From NCBI GenBank assembly GCA_019694315.1, contig JAIBCE010000029.1, positions 1-40,809 of the forward strand: a stretch of DNA of 40,809 nucleotides, read 5' to 3'. The notes below the pieces were generated by a model that ran no database searches, was not told the DNA's origin, and saw only the letters and a program-made list of their open reading frames with translations. Below are positions 7,902 to 15,512 of the stretch, piece after piece. The DNA comes from Sandaracinaceae bacterium. Lineage in GTDB: Bacteria > Myxococcota_A > Polyangia > Polyangiales > Sandaracinaceae. Position numbers and translations under genes: made by a program. How positions within the stretch are numbered: the first letter of the stretch is position 1; each line of letters opens with the position of its first letter.

Positions 7902-9695
7902 ATGTCTCGCTGTCTCGCGTGCTCGTGCCTCGTCGTCGCGCTCGCTGCTTGTGACGCCACCCCCCCCAGTCGCGACGCAGGTCGCGCGATCGACGCGGCC
8001 ATCCTCGATGCGCCCGGGGCCATCCTCGACGCGCCCGGTCTCGACGCGCCCGGTCTCGATGCGCCCGGTCTCGATGCGCTCGCGATCGACGCCGCCGCGG
8101 CGCCGCCGGACGCAGCGTTGCCCGACGCGCCGGGCCTCGATGCGCCGTTCGACGACGCGTTCGTCACGCGCGACGCCTTCGTGCCCCCGACCGACGACGC
8201 GTACGTCGAGCCGGCGGCCCTCCCCTACCCCGAGCGCGATCCCATGCGCCTCAAGGAGATCCAGCCCGACTTCTGGGCCTACGACGACATCGCAGGCAAC
8301 AACGCCGGCGGCGTCGCCATGAACCTGGTGTGGGCCACGTGGGAGCCGAGCGTCACGAGCGCGCCGTGCAGCGCAGCGCAGACCGAGTACGACGGGCACT
8401 GCTTCACGATCGACGTCGCGACGGACGACGCCATCGGAGAGTGGTCGCGGCGCGGCCTGGCGGTGACGGCGATCGTGTACGGCGTGCCGGCGTGGGCCCA
8501 CGCGGGCAACGTGAATTGCTCGCCCGCCGCGGCAGGCTACGAGATCTTCTGCAGCCCCGATCACGCGAGCGACTACGCGCGCTTCGCGGGCATGCTCGCC
8601 GAGCGCTACGACGGAAGGCACGGCCACGGGCGCGTCGCGGACTTCGTGATCCACAACGAGGTCAACGCGAACGACTGGTTCGACGTGGGCTGCGGCCCCG
8701 GACGGCCGTGCGACGTGAGCACGTGGGTCGCGACGTACTCCGACAGCTGGAACGCGGCCTACGACGCGATCGTCCGCGAGCAGAGCACGGCGCGCACCTA
8801 CATCTCGTTCGAGCATCACTTCGCGAGCTCGTGGGACGCGCCCTCGGCCGCCTCGCCGCTGCTCTCCGTGGAGACCTTCCTGACGAGGCTCGTGCCCCTC
8901 CTCGGCACGCGCGCGTGGCGCATCGCGTACCACCCGTACGCGCCCGATCTCTTCTCGCCCGACTTCGGCGCCGACGACTGGCCGCGCGTGACCTACGGCA
9001 ACCTGGGCGTGCTCCTCGGCTGGCTCCACGCGCACTACCCGAGCAGCCCGCACGCGTGGCAGGTGCACCTCACCGAGAGCGGCATCAGCTCCGCCGCGCC
9101 GCGCTCCGACGAGGCGCGCCAGGCGCAAGCGGTGTGCGATGGCCTGCGCAACGTGCTCGGCACGCCGGGCATCGAGGCCTACGTCTATCACCGCATGCGC
9201 GACAACCCCGGCGAGGGGGGCCTCGCGCTCGGCCTCGCGCGCGCCGACGGAACCTACAAGCCCGCGTGGGCCACCTGGGCCCTCGCGAACCGTCCGGATC
9301 TCGTGCCGCCGCAGCTCTCGTGCGGCTTCGAGCACCTTCCGTACACGGTGCTCACGCGGAGCTTCCATCCCTCGCGCGGGCACTGGGCCTCGAGCCGCCT
9401 CGCTCCGAGCGGCTTCACCGCGGAGCGGTACTGGCACCTCTTGCGCGCCGAGGCCGCGGGCACCTCGCTCCTCTTCTCGTGCACGATCGGCGGCCACAGC
9501 TTCCTCACGCGCGACCCAGGCTGCGAAGGACAGCAGCCCGAGGGGCCCGTGGGGTACGTGTACGACGCAGACGGCCCCGGTCGCGTCGCGCTCCATCGCT
9601 GCCGCGTGGGCGCAGGGAGCGATCACTTCGTCTCGCCCGACGTGGGCTGCGAGGGGCAGACGTTCGAGTCGACGCTGGGCTACGCGCTGCCGTGA
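7902..9695 (+). CDS. DUF5722-type glycoside-hydrolase-like lipoprotein
   Basis: A 597-residue protein. The signal peptide ends in lipobox LAAC at about residue 17. Residues 20-110 are a low-complexity linker with LDAPG repeats. Residues about 120-470 look like a TIM-barrel glycosidase of the DUF5722 type: FVIHNEVNAND with Glu253 as possible acid/base, ISFEHH, WRIAYHPYAPDLFSPDF, and LTESGIS with Glu392 as possible nucleophile. The final about 120 residues hold two copies of a short module (HSFLTRDPGCEGQ and DHFVSPDVGCEGQ), as found at the ends of other secreted proteins. It probably acts outside the cytoplasm on a polysaccharide; substrate unknown. The family assignment is from motif memory, not a search. 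The start has no clear Shine-Dalgarno sequence. Confidence 0.82.
   Translation: MSRCLACSCLVVALAACDATPPSRDAGRAIDAAILDAPGAILDAPGLDAPGLDAPGLDALAIDAAAAPPDAALPDAPGLDAPFDDAFVTRDAFVPPTDDAYVEPAALPYPERDPMRLKEIQPDFWAYDDIAGNNAGGVAMNLVWATWEPSVTSAPCSAAQTEYDGHCFTIDVATDDAIGEWSRRGLAVTAIVYGVPAWAHAGNVNCSPAAAGYEIFCSPDHASDYARFAGMLAERYDGRHGHGRVADFVIHNEVNANDWFDVGCGPGRPCDVSTWVATYSDSWNAAYDAIVREQSTARTYISFEHHFASSWDAPSAASPLLSVETFLTRLVPLLGTRAWRIAYHPYAPDLFSPDFGADDWPRVTYGNLGVLLGWLHAHYPSSPHAWQVHLTESGISSAAPRSDEARQAQAVCDGLRNVLGTPGIEAYVYHRMRDNPGEGGLALGLARADGTYKPAWATWALANRPDLVPPQLSCGFEHLPYTVLTRSFHPSRGHWASSRLAPSGFTAERYWHLLRAEAAGTSLLFSCTIGGHSFLTRDPGCEGQQPEGPVGYVYDADGPGRVALHRCRVGAGSDHFVSPDVGCEGQTFESTLGYALP
8022..8084 (+). repeat. 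15-bp coding repeat encoding LDAPG
   Basis: CTCGACGCGCCCGGT and close variants (T for C in the Asp codon) repeat in tandem about four times within the linker of the lipoprotein gene. The repeat keeps the reading frame, so copy number can change without breaking the gene. Confidence 0.85.
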
Positions 9696-9720
9696 GCGAT
9701 CGGCGATCGGAGGTCGGCGT

Positions 9721-10113
9721 TCATGGGTCGGCGACCACGAATTCGAACCTCACGGGGGAGCGTCCGTCGCGCGCGAGGCGGCCTCGACCGCCGAGGAAGA
9801 GCTGGAGCGTGGCCGCGCCCTCCGGGGTGTGGAGCGTGGCCGTGCACCACGGCGCGTAGGCCCAGCCGTCGTGGACGTCGGCGCTGATCTCGCGGGCGCG
9901 GGCGAGGAAGCTGCGGAGGCGAGCCTCGTCGATCGGATCGATCGTGCAGGCCAGCACTTCCACGCGCGCGCCGGCGAGCTCGGACAACGAGCCGGACGCT
10001 GGCGCGGTGGTCCGCGGCGGTGCGTCGGCGACGCTCGATCCACAGCCGAGCTGGGCCAACGCGATCGCGGCGGCGAGCGCATGCGAGGCGACGCGATCCG
10101 TTCCACGCACCAT
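9721..10113 (-). CDS. Small predicted lipoprotein, unknown function
   Basis: A 130-residue protein. The ATG at 10113 gives a signal peptide with lipobox QLGC (Cys about 24) and lies 6 nt after a TATGCT -10-like hexamer. The frame is open further upstream, but that part is an Arg/Cys-rich translation of GC-rich intergenic DNA. The mature protein has the segments VEVLACTIDPIDEARLRSFLARAREIS and GWAYAPWCTATLHTPEGAATLQLFLGGRG, a small mixed alpha/beta fold with two further cysteines. No family recognised. It converges with the DUF5722-type gene (stop codons 25 bp apart) and diverges from the zinc-ribbon gene at 10250. Confidence 0.72.
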   Translation of the reverse strand: MVRGTDRVASHALAAAIALAQLGCGSSVADAPPRTTAPASGSLSELAGARVEVLACTIDPIDEARLRSFLARAREISADVHDGWAYAPWCTATLHTPEGAATLQLFLGGRGRLARDGRSPVRFEFVVADP

Positions 10114-10119
10114 CGCCCC

Positions 10120-10125
10120 AGCATA
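10120..10125 (-). promoter_or_regulatory. -10-like TATGCT, likely leaderless start
   Basis: TATGCT on the minus strand is followed by 6 nt and the ATG at 10113. This spacing places the transcription start at the start codon. Confidence 0.5.
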
Positions 10126-10183
10126 CGCGGTCCAGCATGCGCGCTGACACACCGCGCACCGTGCGCCGCGTGTGCGCGCACAG

Positions 10184-10210
10184 GACGCACGCGACGCACA
10201 CGACGCACAC
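10184..10210. repeat. 9-bp tandem repeat between divergent genes
   Basis: Three copies of GACGCACNC lie in the 136-bp gap between divergent genes starting at 10113 (minus) and 10250 (plus). It could be slippage or a cluster of regulator sites; nothing else supports the latter. Confidence 0.6.
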
Positions 10211-10237
10211 CACGTGCGCGATGGCGCTGGCGCCGCG

Positions 10238-10243
10238 TAGAGT
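10238..10243 (+). promoter_or_regulatory. -10-like TAGAGT, likely leaderless start
   Basis: TAGAGT is followed by 6 nt and the ATG at 10250. There is no Shine-Dalgarno sequence in between. Confidence 0.5.
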
Positions 10244-10249
10244 GATCGC

Positions 10250-11014
10250 ATGTGGAGCGTGCGCTGCGAGCGATGCGGGGCCCCTGCCGAGGTGGCCATC
10301 GCGCCTCCGCGTATCGTGAGGTGCGCGTCGTGCGGCTCCACGACACCGGCCTCTGCGGCCCTCGAGGCCCAGCTCGATCGCGCCGCGAACATCCTCACGG
10401 GCATCGTCGCCCGCACGGCACGGCTCGACGGTGCAGCGCGGCGGATCGTGGGCCTCGGACGCCGCGCGCTCGTGTTCCTCGCGGTGCCATGGCTCTTCGC
10501 GGTGGTGATGCTCGGCCTCGTCGGAGGGCTGAACCTGGCGAGCGCGCTCGGCGCCGACGGGCAGAGCCTCGGGCGCGCGTGCGTGCTCTTGCCGCTCGGG
10601 CTCATGCTCTTCGTCACCGGCGGCACGACGCTGCTCACGCTCGGCAGCCGCATCCTCGAGATCGAGACGCACGCCCGCGCAGAGCCCGCCGTGACGCCGG
10701 GCGAGCCGGCGACCTGCCCCGTGTGCGGCGGAGGCCTGCCGCCTCACGGCCTCCGCGCCGTCGTCGGCTGTGGCTACTGCAAGAGCGAGGTCGTGGTCGA
10801 TCCGCGCCTGCTCGCCCGCGCCGAGCGCCGCACAGCGACGAGCCTCGATGCGCTCGAGCGCACGCTCGACGCGCGGGCCGCCGCGCTCGCCGCGGCAGGC
10901 TTCGGGCGAGTGCTGTGGATCCTCGGGGGTGCCGTGATCCTCTCGTTCGCACTGGCCGTGTGCGGAGGGGTGCTCGGCGCGTTGCTCGACATGAGTCGCA
11001 TCCTCACTTCGTGA
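10250..11014 (+). CDS. Double zinc-ribbon membrane protein, unknown function
   Basis: A 254-residue protein. The N-terminal zinc ribbon has CERC at 6-9 and CASC at 25-28. Two hydrophobic helices follow (about 67-90 and 102-125). A second ribbon in the middle has CPVC and CGYC flanking GGGLPPHGLRAVVG. A Leu/Ala helix (ALERTLDARAAALAAAG) and a last membrane segment (LWILGGAVILSFALAVCGGVLGALL) complete it. Zinc ribbons beside membrane helices occur in many uncharacterised bacterial proteins, so no role can be named. It starts divergently from the small lipoprotein at 10113, and the HD-GYP gene follows 52 bp downstream on the same strand. Confidence 0.8.
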   Translation: MWSVRCERCGAPAEVAIAPPRIVRCASCGSTTPASAALEAQLDRAANILTGIVARTARLDGAARRIVGLGRRALVFLAVPWLFAVVMLGLVGGLNLASALGADGQSLGRACVLLPLGLMLFVTGGTTLLTLGSRILEIETHARAEPAVTPGEPATCPVCGGGLPPHGLRAVVGCGYCKSEVVVDPRLLARAERRTATSLDALERTLDARAAALAAAGFGRVLWILGGAVILSFALAVCGGVLGALLDMSRILTS

Positions 11015-11066
11015 GTTGATCAAGCGCACCTGAAGCGCAGCGCCGCCGGTTCAACACACGCGCCCC

Positions 11067-12092
11067 ATGGACGCGGATCGTGAAGTCCTTCGCTTCCAGC
11101 CCCTCATCGACGCGCTGAGCGCGCACATCGCGCTCCTCGATGCCGACGGCACGATGGTCGCCGTGAACGCCGCCTGGAAGCGCTTCTCGGAGGCCAACGG
11201 AAACCGGCAAGCCCATCACGGGATCGGCCTCAACTACCTCGCGCTCCTCGACGCGATGGACGACATGGAGCCCCGCGACGCGAAGGGGCTCGACGACGTC
11301 GAGACGGCGCACCGCGTGGCGCGCGGCATCCGCGCCGTCCTCGCGAGCGAGCTCGACCGGTACCAGATCGAGTACCCGTGCGACTCGCCCACGGAGTCAC
11401 GCTGGTTCCTCCTCACCGTCACGCCGATCCCGGGCTGCGAGGTCATCCGCGCGATCGTGTCGCACGAGGACCTGACCGCCCTGCGCGCCGTCGAGACCGA
11501 GACCTTGCAGCGCACCGCGCGTCTGGCCGCCTCGTTCTCCGAGGCCATCGACGCGATCGCGCGCGCGGTCGAGAAGCGTGATCCGCACACCGCCGGCCAC
11601 CAGCACAAGGTCGCGTCCCTGTGCGAGGCGGTCGGGCTCGAGCTCGGGCTCACGCAGGATCGGCTCCGCGGGCTCTCGCTCGCCGCGAAGCTCCACGACA
11701 TCGGCTACCTCGGGATTCCGTCCGAGGTCCTCACCAACCGAGGGCGGCTCACGGAGGCCGAGGAACGGAGCATCCAAGAGCACCCCGACGAGGGCGCGGA
11801 CATCCTCGCCGAGATCGACTTCCCGTGGCCCATCGCGGACATCGTGCGGCAGCACCACGAGCGCCTCGATGGCTCGGGTTATCCGCGGGGTCTGAGCGGC
11901 GAGGCCATCTGCCTCGAGGCCCGCATCCTCGCCGTCGCCGACGTCTTCGATGCGATGACCTCCCACCGCACGTACCGCAGCGCGCACACGCACGGCGACA
12001 CGATCGACGAGCTCCTCGGAGGACGAGGCCAGCGCTACGATCGCCGCGTGGTCGATGCGCTCGTGGCGCTCGTCGGCACCTCGGATCCCTGA
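11067..12092 (+). CDS. PAS-like/HD-GYP domain protein, likely c-di-GMP phosphodiesterase
   Basis: A 341-residue protein. Residues about 10-145 resemble a PAS sensor (HIALLDADGTMVAVNAAWKRF; later WFLLTVTPIPG). Residues about 155-340 are an HD-GYP domain: HTAGH (174-178), LHDIGYLGIP with His210-Asp211, EHPDEGADIL (His239), HHERLDGSGYPRGL (263-276) and ADVFDAMTSHRTYR. HD-GYP enzymes hydrolyse cyclic di-GMP; metal-binding His and Asp residues are all present. The usual Lys after HDIG is Tyr here (HDIGY), so catalytic efficiency is uncertain. The protein has no membrane segment, so sensing is probably cytoplasmic. The start has no obvious Shine-Dalgarno sequence. The gene converges with the beta-helix gene ending at 12151. 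Confidence 0.93.
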   Translation: MDADREVLRFQPLIDALSAHIALLDADGTMVAVNAAWKRFSEANGNRQAHHGIGLNYLALLDAMDDMEPRDAKGLDDVETAHRVARGIRAVLASELDRYQIEYPCDSPTESRWFLLTVTPIPGCEVIRAIVSHEDLTALRAVETETLQRTARLAASFSEAIDAIARAVEKRDPHTAGHQHKVASLCEAVGLELGLTQDRLRGLSLAAKLHDIGYLGIPSEVLTNRGRLTEAEERSIQEHPDEGADILAEIDFPWPIADIVRQHHERLDGSGYPRGLSGEAICLEARILAVADVFDAMTSHRTYRSAHTHGDTIDELLGGRGQRYDRRVVDALVALVGTSDP

Positions 12093-12150
12093 CGACGTCG
12101 TCGCGTCGTACGCAGATTGCGGTGTTTTCCGACGATCTGTCTCCGTCTCG

Positions 12151-13581
12151 TCAGTACATCGGTGCCACGACGCCGAGGGCCGAGCCCGTGGAGGGTGGGC
12201 TCTCTGCGAGCACGACCGAGAGCGAGCCGCGGAACGCCGCGTCGTTCGCCACGGCCGCGCCGAGCCGTGTGATGCCCACGTCCCAGCCCGCCATCGGTGC
12301 GCTCGAGAGGGTCTCGGCGCCCGCGTTCACCGTGCCCTGGATCGCGCCGAGCCCCGCGCCGTCGGCCGACACGCTCACGCGCTCGAGATCCATCGGCATG
12401 GTGCCACCGGCCGCGTCGAGGACGAGCCCCGCGCGCGCGGCCCCCGCGATCGACACGTCTCGCAGCGCGAGCGGCGAGCGGATCGCGGCGATGCCGTCAC
12501 CCACCTCGATCGCCCCGCTCACGCCGACCGTGCGTCGGAGCGAGCGCACGCCCTGCACCTCCGCCCCGTCCATGCTGAGCCGCGCCGCCTCGACCGCGAG
12601 CACGCCCGCGAAGCCCGTGTCCGCGATGCGGCTCGTGCCGCCGAGCGAGGCCTCCACGTCGAGACCGAGCCACACGCCCACGTCACCCACGTGCTCCACC
12701 GTGAGGCCCATGTGCTCGCTGCGCCCCGCGACCTCGACGAGGCCGTAGCCATCGGCGTTCGTGATGGTCGTCGCGCTCGTCGTCACCGCGCCGTCCACCA
12801 GCAGCGCCGCGTACGAAGGCCAGCCGCGCACGCCGCTCCAGATCTCCTCGATGCGCGTGTCCGTCATCGAGAGCGTCTCGGCGCTCGAGCTCACGCCCAC
12901 GCCCAGGCCGTGGCCGATCGTCGAGTCGGTCACGACGAGCTCGATCGGCGCGCGACCACCCGCCACGAGCGCATCGCCCGCGCTGAGCGCGACCCACGCA
13001 GTGCCGCGGATCGTGACGCGCTCGAGCGCCACGTCGCCCGCGGCCACGACCACGCCATGCGTCGGCGCATCGGCGCTCGTGACCGAGAGCCAGCGCCCCT
13101 CGTCGCGGTTGGTCTCGTCGACCGTGCCGCGCACGACGACGTCTCGCAGCGTGGCGCTCGACGCCGTGGTGACCATGCCCACGCCGGTCGCGAAGTCGAT
13201 CGTCACGTTCGAGACGCGCGCGTCGCCCTCGCCGCGCGCTTCCACCCCGAGGTGCGCGGAGTCGATCGCGATCCCCTCGAGCACCGTGGTCGATCCCGCA
13301 ACCGTCTCGAGCACGACGGCGCTCACGTCCGCCTCGCTCGTGAGGTGCGCGCCACTTCCGCGCAGCGTGACGCCCGCGGGCACACGGAGCTCGCCCACCA
13401 TCGTGCACGAGCCCACGTCCACCACGGCCCCGGGCGAGGCCGCGTCGAGCCGCGCCTGCACGTCGGCGACACCGCACGCGGGAGAGTCACAGGCCCCGAG
13501 CGAGGCAGCGAACGAGCCTGCGATCGAGAGGCCGAGGAGAGAGACACGAGAGAGGACGCGCGCCGACATCGAGCCGAGCAT
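12151..13581 (-). CDS. Parallel beta-helix repeat lipoprotein
   Basis: A 476-residue protein. ATG 13581 is preferred over ATG 13569 because GGAG lies just before it. The signal peptide ends in SLGAC (lipobox, Cys about 30). The rest is a regular series of short beta-strand rungs rich in Val, Thr, Asp and Gly, for example VTLRGSGAHLTSEADVSAV, VLEGIAIDSAHLGVEARG, VTIRGTAWVALSAGDALVAG and LRDVSIAGAARAGLVLDAAG. This is the pattern of right-handed beta-helix proteins (pectate-lyase-like or NosD-like). Many such proteins bind or cleave polysaccharides, but no catalytic residues can be assigned. It is probably lipid-anchored on the cell envelope. It starts divergently from the VTT protein at 13699. 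Confidence 0.82.
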   Translation of the reverse strand: MLGSMSARVLSRVSLLGLSIAGSFAASLGACDSPACGVADVQARLDAASPGAVVDVGSCTMVGELRVPAGVTLRGSGAHLTSEADVSAVVLETVAGSTTVLEGIAIDSAHLGVEARGEGDARVSNVTIDFATGVGMVTTASSATLRDVVVRGTVDETNRDEGRWLSVTSADAPTHGVVVAAGDVALERVTIRGTAWVALSAGDALVAGGRAPIELVVTDSTIGHGLGVGVSSSAETLSMTDTRIEEIWSGVRGWPSYAALLVDGAVTTSATTITNADGYGLVEVAGRSEHMGLTVEHVGDVGVWLGLDVEASLGGTSRIADTGFAGVLAVEAARLSMDGAEVQGVRSLRRTVGVSGAIEVGDGIAAIRSPLALRDVSIAGAARAGLVLDAAGGTMPMDLERVSVSADGAGLGAIQGTVNAGAETLSSAPMAGWDVGITRLGAAVANDAAFRGSLSVVLAESPPSTGSALGVVAPMY

Positions 13582-13683
13582 GACACTCCGATCGACGGGC
13601 GCGCACGGACCTTGGGCGAGGTTATGCGTGGAGCCGGGCAGCGGCGGAGACGAACGCGCAGGGCAGTCCGCGCGTCGCTGGGC

Positions 13684-13689
13684 TATGGT
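13684..13689 (+). promoter_or_regulatory. -10-like TATGGT near VTT gene start
   Basis: TATGGT ends 9 nt before the ATG at 13699, with no Shine-Dalgarno sequence between. It fits the recurring leaderless or near-leaderless pattern. Confidence 0.42.
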
Positions 13690-13698
13690 GTCGCCGCG

Positions 13699-14268
13699 AT
13701 GAGCCACGAGCGGAGCCGCCGCGTCCTCACTGCCCTCTGGCTCTTGGGCGCGGGCTTCGCGATCTGGGTCTTCGTGTTCCGCCGCGAGGCGCTCGAGGGG
13801 CTGCTCGAGGGCGCCGCAGGGACGTCGCTCTTCGTGGGCGCGCTGGTCTACCTGCTGCTCGGGTGTCTGCGGAGCTTCACGCTGATCCCCGCGACGTCGC
13901 TCGTGCTCCTCGGCACGGTGTTCCTGCCCCCGTGGCTCCTGTTTCCGCTGACGCTCGCAGGCATCCTCGCGTCGTCGGCGGCCGTCTACTACTTCGCCGA
14001 GGCCCTGCACCTCGACGAGCTGCTCACGAAGCAGCACGCGGGCCAGCTCGAGCGCGTGCGCACACTGCTCGAGAGGCACGGCTTCCCCATCGTGGTCGGC
14101 TGGGCGTTCTTTCCGCTCGTGCCCACCGATCTCATCTGTTACCTCGCGGGCGTCATCCGCATGTCGATCGCGAAGGTGCTCGTCGGCGTCGCGATCGGCG
14201 AGGGCGCGATCTGCGCAATCTACATCTTCGTCGGCGACTCCCTCCTGCGTGCGCTCGGCTGGCGCTGA
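13699..14268 (+). CDS. VTT-domain (TVP38/TMEM64, SNARE-associated-like) membrane protein
   Basis: A 189-residue integral membrane protein. ATG 13699 is chosen; the frame extends far upstream, but that part is antisense to the beta-helix gene. Hydrophobic helices are at about 8-26, 39-60, 66-90, 130-150 and 160-185. The central core (LRSFTLIPATSLVLLGTVFLPPW, then GILASSAAVYYFAEAL, HGFPIVVGWAFFPLVPTDLICYLAGV) matches the VTT/DedA-like layout, with FxPLVPTDLICYLAG as the recognisable reentrant segment. Family members are thought to act as lipid scramblases or in envelope homeostasis; substrate here unknown. It stands alone, divergent from the beta-helix lipoprotein. Confidence 0.85.
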   Translation: MSHERSRRVLTALWLLGAGFAIWVFVFRREALEGLLEGAAGTSLFVGALVYLLLGCLRSFTLIPATSLVLLGTVFLPPWLLFPLTLAGILASSAAVYYFAEALHLDELLTKQHAGQLERVRTLLERHGFPIVVGWAFFPLVPTDLICYLAGVIRMSIAKVLVGVAIGEGAICAIYIFVGDSLLRALGWR

Positions 14269-14565
14269 GCCGGACCGGCACGGCTGCGCCGAGGGACTCG
14301 GTGCTCGAGAACGATGGCGTGGCTGGCGATGCCCCGAGTCGCGTGAGGCTGCGAGCACGGTCTCCGAGGCACATGCGCCTCGCGACTCGCGATCACGTCT
14401 CCGCGAATGCGTCCGGCAGGCCCGAGGGGAGTCGCCAGCACGATCACCGGACCGTCTGTCGACTCGCGAGAAGCGCTCCGCTCCCCAGACCGCGAGACGC
14501 GCCCGCGAGGACCGACACCACCGCGTCGACGCACTCGGTGCTCGAGAGCGCGCGCTCTGCGTCGA
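14269..14565. other. 297-bp stretch without a convincing gene
   Basis: This lies between the convergent VTT and AHSA1 genes. Frames are open on both strands but are Arg/Ser-rich shadows. ACTCGGTGCTCGAGA occurs twice (about 14295 and 14539). No strong terminator is seen. Confidence 0.6.
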
Positions 14566-15075
14566 TCAGCTCCTGTCGATCGTCGGGTCCGCGCGGAACG
14601 CCCCGTCGTCGCCGACACGCGAGAGCACCGACGCGAGCGTGCCGCTCATCATCTTCTTCCAGCCCGGACCCATCATGAGCTTCGCCAGGAGGAACCCACC
14701 CACGCCCTCGAAGCCCTCGTGGCGCAACGTGAGGCGCGTGCCGGTGGGGATCGCGTCGAGCGTCCACGTCACCTCCATCACCTGCCCCTCTTGCCCCGAC
14801 CAGCTGTAGCGGAAGAGGCGCTGTGGCTCGACCGCGAGCACCTCGCACTCCACCCATCCGCGCCAGCCGGGCTGCGGCGTGCCCGTGAGCCGGAACTTCG
14901 TGCCCACCACGGGCGCGACATCGACCGTCTTCATGAGCCACGCCGACACCAGACGCGGCTCGGTCAGCGCACGCCAGACCTTCTCCGGCGCGTGGGGGTA
15001 GTCGCGCTCGAGGCAGATCGTCGCGTCGAAGAAGCCGCGCCTCCGAGGCGCGCTGGTGGAGGTGTCGGTTCCCAT
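14566..15075 (-). CDS. SRPBCC (AHSA1-like) domain protein
   Basis: A 169-residue protein. The fold is evident from the ordered motifs: FFDATICLERDYPHAPEKVWRALTEPRLVSAWL at the N-terminus, GTKFRLTGTP, GWVECEVLAVEPQRLFRYSW, VTWTLDAIPTGTRLTLRHEGF, and the C-terminal amphipathic helix ending GWKKMMSGTLASVL. This is the activator-of-Hsp90-ATPase (AHSA1)-like branch of START-fold proteins. Such genes very often sit directly behind an ArsR regulator, as here, and the pair is usually co-transcribed. The ligand is unknown. GGAG lies 7 nt before the ATG. The first 112 bp overlap the upstream arsR frame in another phase. Confidence 0.92.
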   Translation of the reverse strand: MGTDTSTSAPRRRGFFDATICLERDYPHAPEKVWRALTEPRLVSAWLMKTVDVAPVVGTKFRLTGTPQPGWRGWVECEVLAVEPQRLFRYSWSGQEGQVMEVTWTLDAIPTGTRLTLRHEGFEGVGGFLLAKLMMGPGWKKMMSGTLASVLSRVGDDGAFRADPTIDRS

Positions 15076-15416
15076 GTCGTGTCTCCGTCGTTCAGGTCTC
15101 TATCGAGCAGCGCGCCGAGCCGATCGAGGCTCGCGCTCCAGAAGCGCTCGTAGCGAGCGAGCCAAGCTCGCAGCGGCGTGAGCCCCTCGGGACGCGCCCG
15201 GTAGAGCTGCCGTCGCCCATCGCGCCGCACCACGACGAGGCGGGCGGCACGCAACACCGCCAGGTGCTGGCTGATCGCGGGTTGGCTCACGTCGAAGCGC
15301 TCCACGAGCTCGCCCGCCGCGTGCTCGCGAGCAGCGAGGTGGTCGAGGATGGCGCGACGGGTCGGGTCCGAGAGAGCCCGGAAGGCGGCGTCGGCGATCG
15401 CACGTGAGCTCGTCAT
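14964..15416 (-). CDS. ArsR-family winged-helix repressor with extended C-terminus
   Basis: 150 residues from ATG 15416; an in-frame ATG at 15431 is less likely because it lies inside the proposed -10. The DNA-binding domain is clear: FRALSDPTRRAILDHLAARE, then AGELVERFDVSQPAISQHLAVLRAARLV as the recognition helix-turn-helix, and the wing VVRRDGRRQLYRARPEGL. No Cys metal site is visible, so it is probably of the metal-independent subgroup paired with AHSA1 proteins. The natural end of the family is near residue 108 (LGALLDRDLND). Residues after that, rich in Pro, Ser, Thr and Arg, are read out of phase from the start of the AHSA1 gene. A +1 phase would meet TGA just before that gene. A frameshift (real or sequencing) or a true overlap are both possible. 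Confidence 0.9.
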   Translation of the reverse strand: MTSSRAIADAAFRALSDPTRRAILDHLAAREHAAGELVERFDVSQPAISQHLAVLRAARLVVVRRDGRRQLYRARPEGLTPLRAWLARYERFWSASLDRLGALLDRDLNDGDTTWEPTPPPARLGGAASSTRRSASSATTPTRRRRSGVR

Positions 15417-15426
15417 GACGACGGCG

Positions 15427-15456
15427 AACATACATAAGCATCCACTTATGCGTCAA
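15427..15456 (-). promoter_or_regulatory. arsR promoter with palindromic operator in the spacer
   Basis: On the minus strand, TTGACG (15456-15451) and TATGTT (15432-15427) are separated by exactly 18 bp. Those 18 bp (15450-15433) are the perfect palindrome CATAAG-N6-CTTATG, the size and shape of an ArsR-family half-site pair. The ATG at 15416 follows the -10 by 10 nt, so the transcript would have almost no leader. Repressor bound here would block RNA polymerase directly, implying autorepression of the arsR-AHSA1 pair. This is an AT-rich island in GC-rich DNA. Confidence 0.72.
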
Positions 15457-15512
15457 GCGGACCGGCGCTCACGCCCGGTTGCGTGGCGACGGGCCTCCCG
15501 CAAGCTCGCCCC

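Noticed and set aside
3891..9626. A 1911-residue open frame on the minus strand opposite the HEAT, sigma54-activator and DUF5722-type genes
   Set aside because: It is antisense to three genes with clear domains. Its composition (Arg, Ala, His, Val, Glu) reflects GC-biased third positions of the real genes.
7851..10210. CRISPR-like short repeats
   Set aside because: The repeats are 9-15 bp, contiguous and without unique spacers; they are slippage or coding repeats.
12055..13698. A long upstream extension of the VTT protein frame
   Set aside because: It reads antisense through the beta-helix lipoprotein; its His/Arg-rich residues have no domain.
14269..14565. A decayed gene between the VTT and AHSA1 genes
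   Set aside because: Neither strand gives recognisable motif remnants; only a short repeated ACTCGGTGCTCGAGA.
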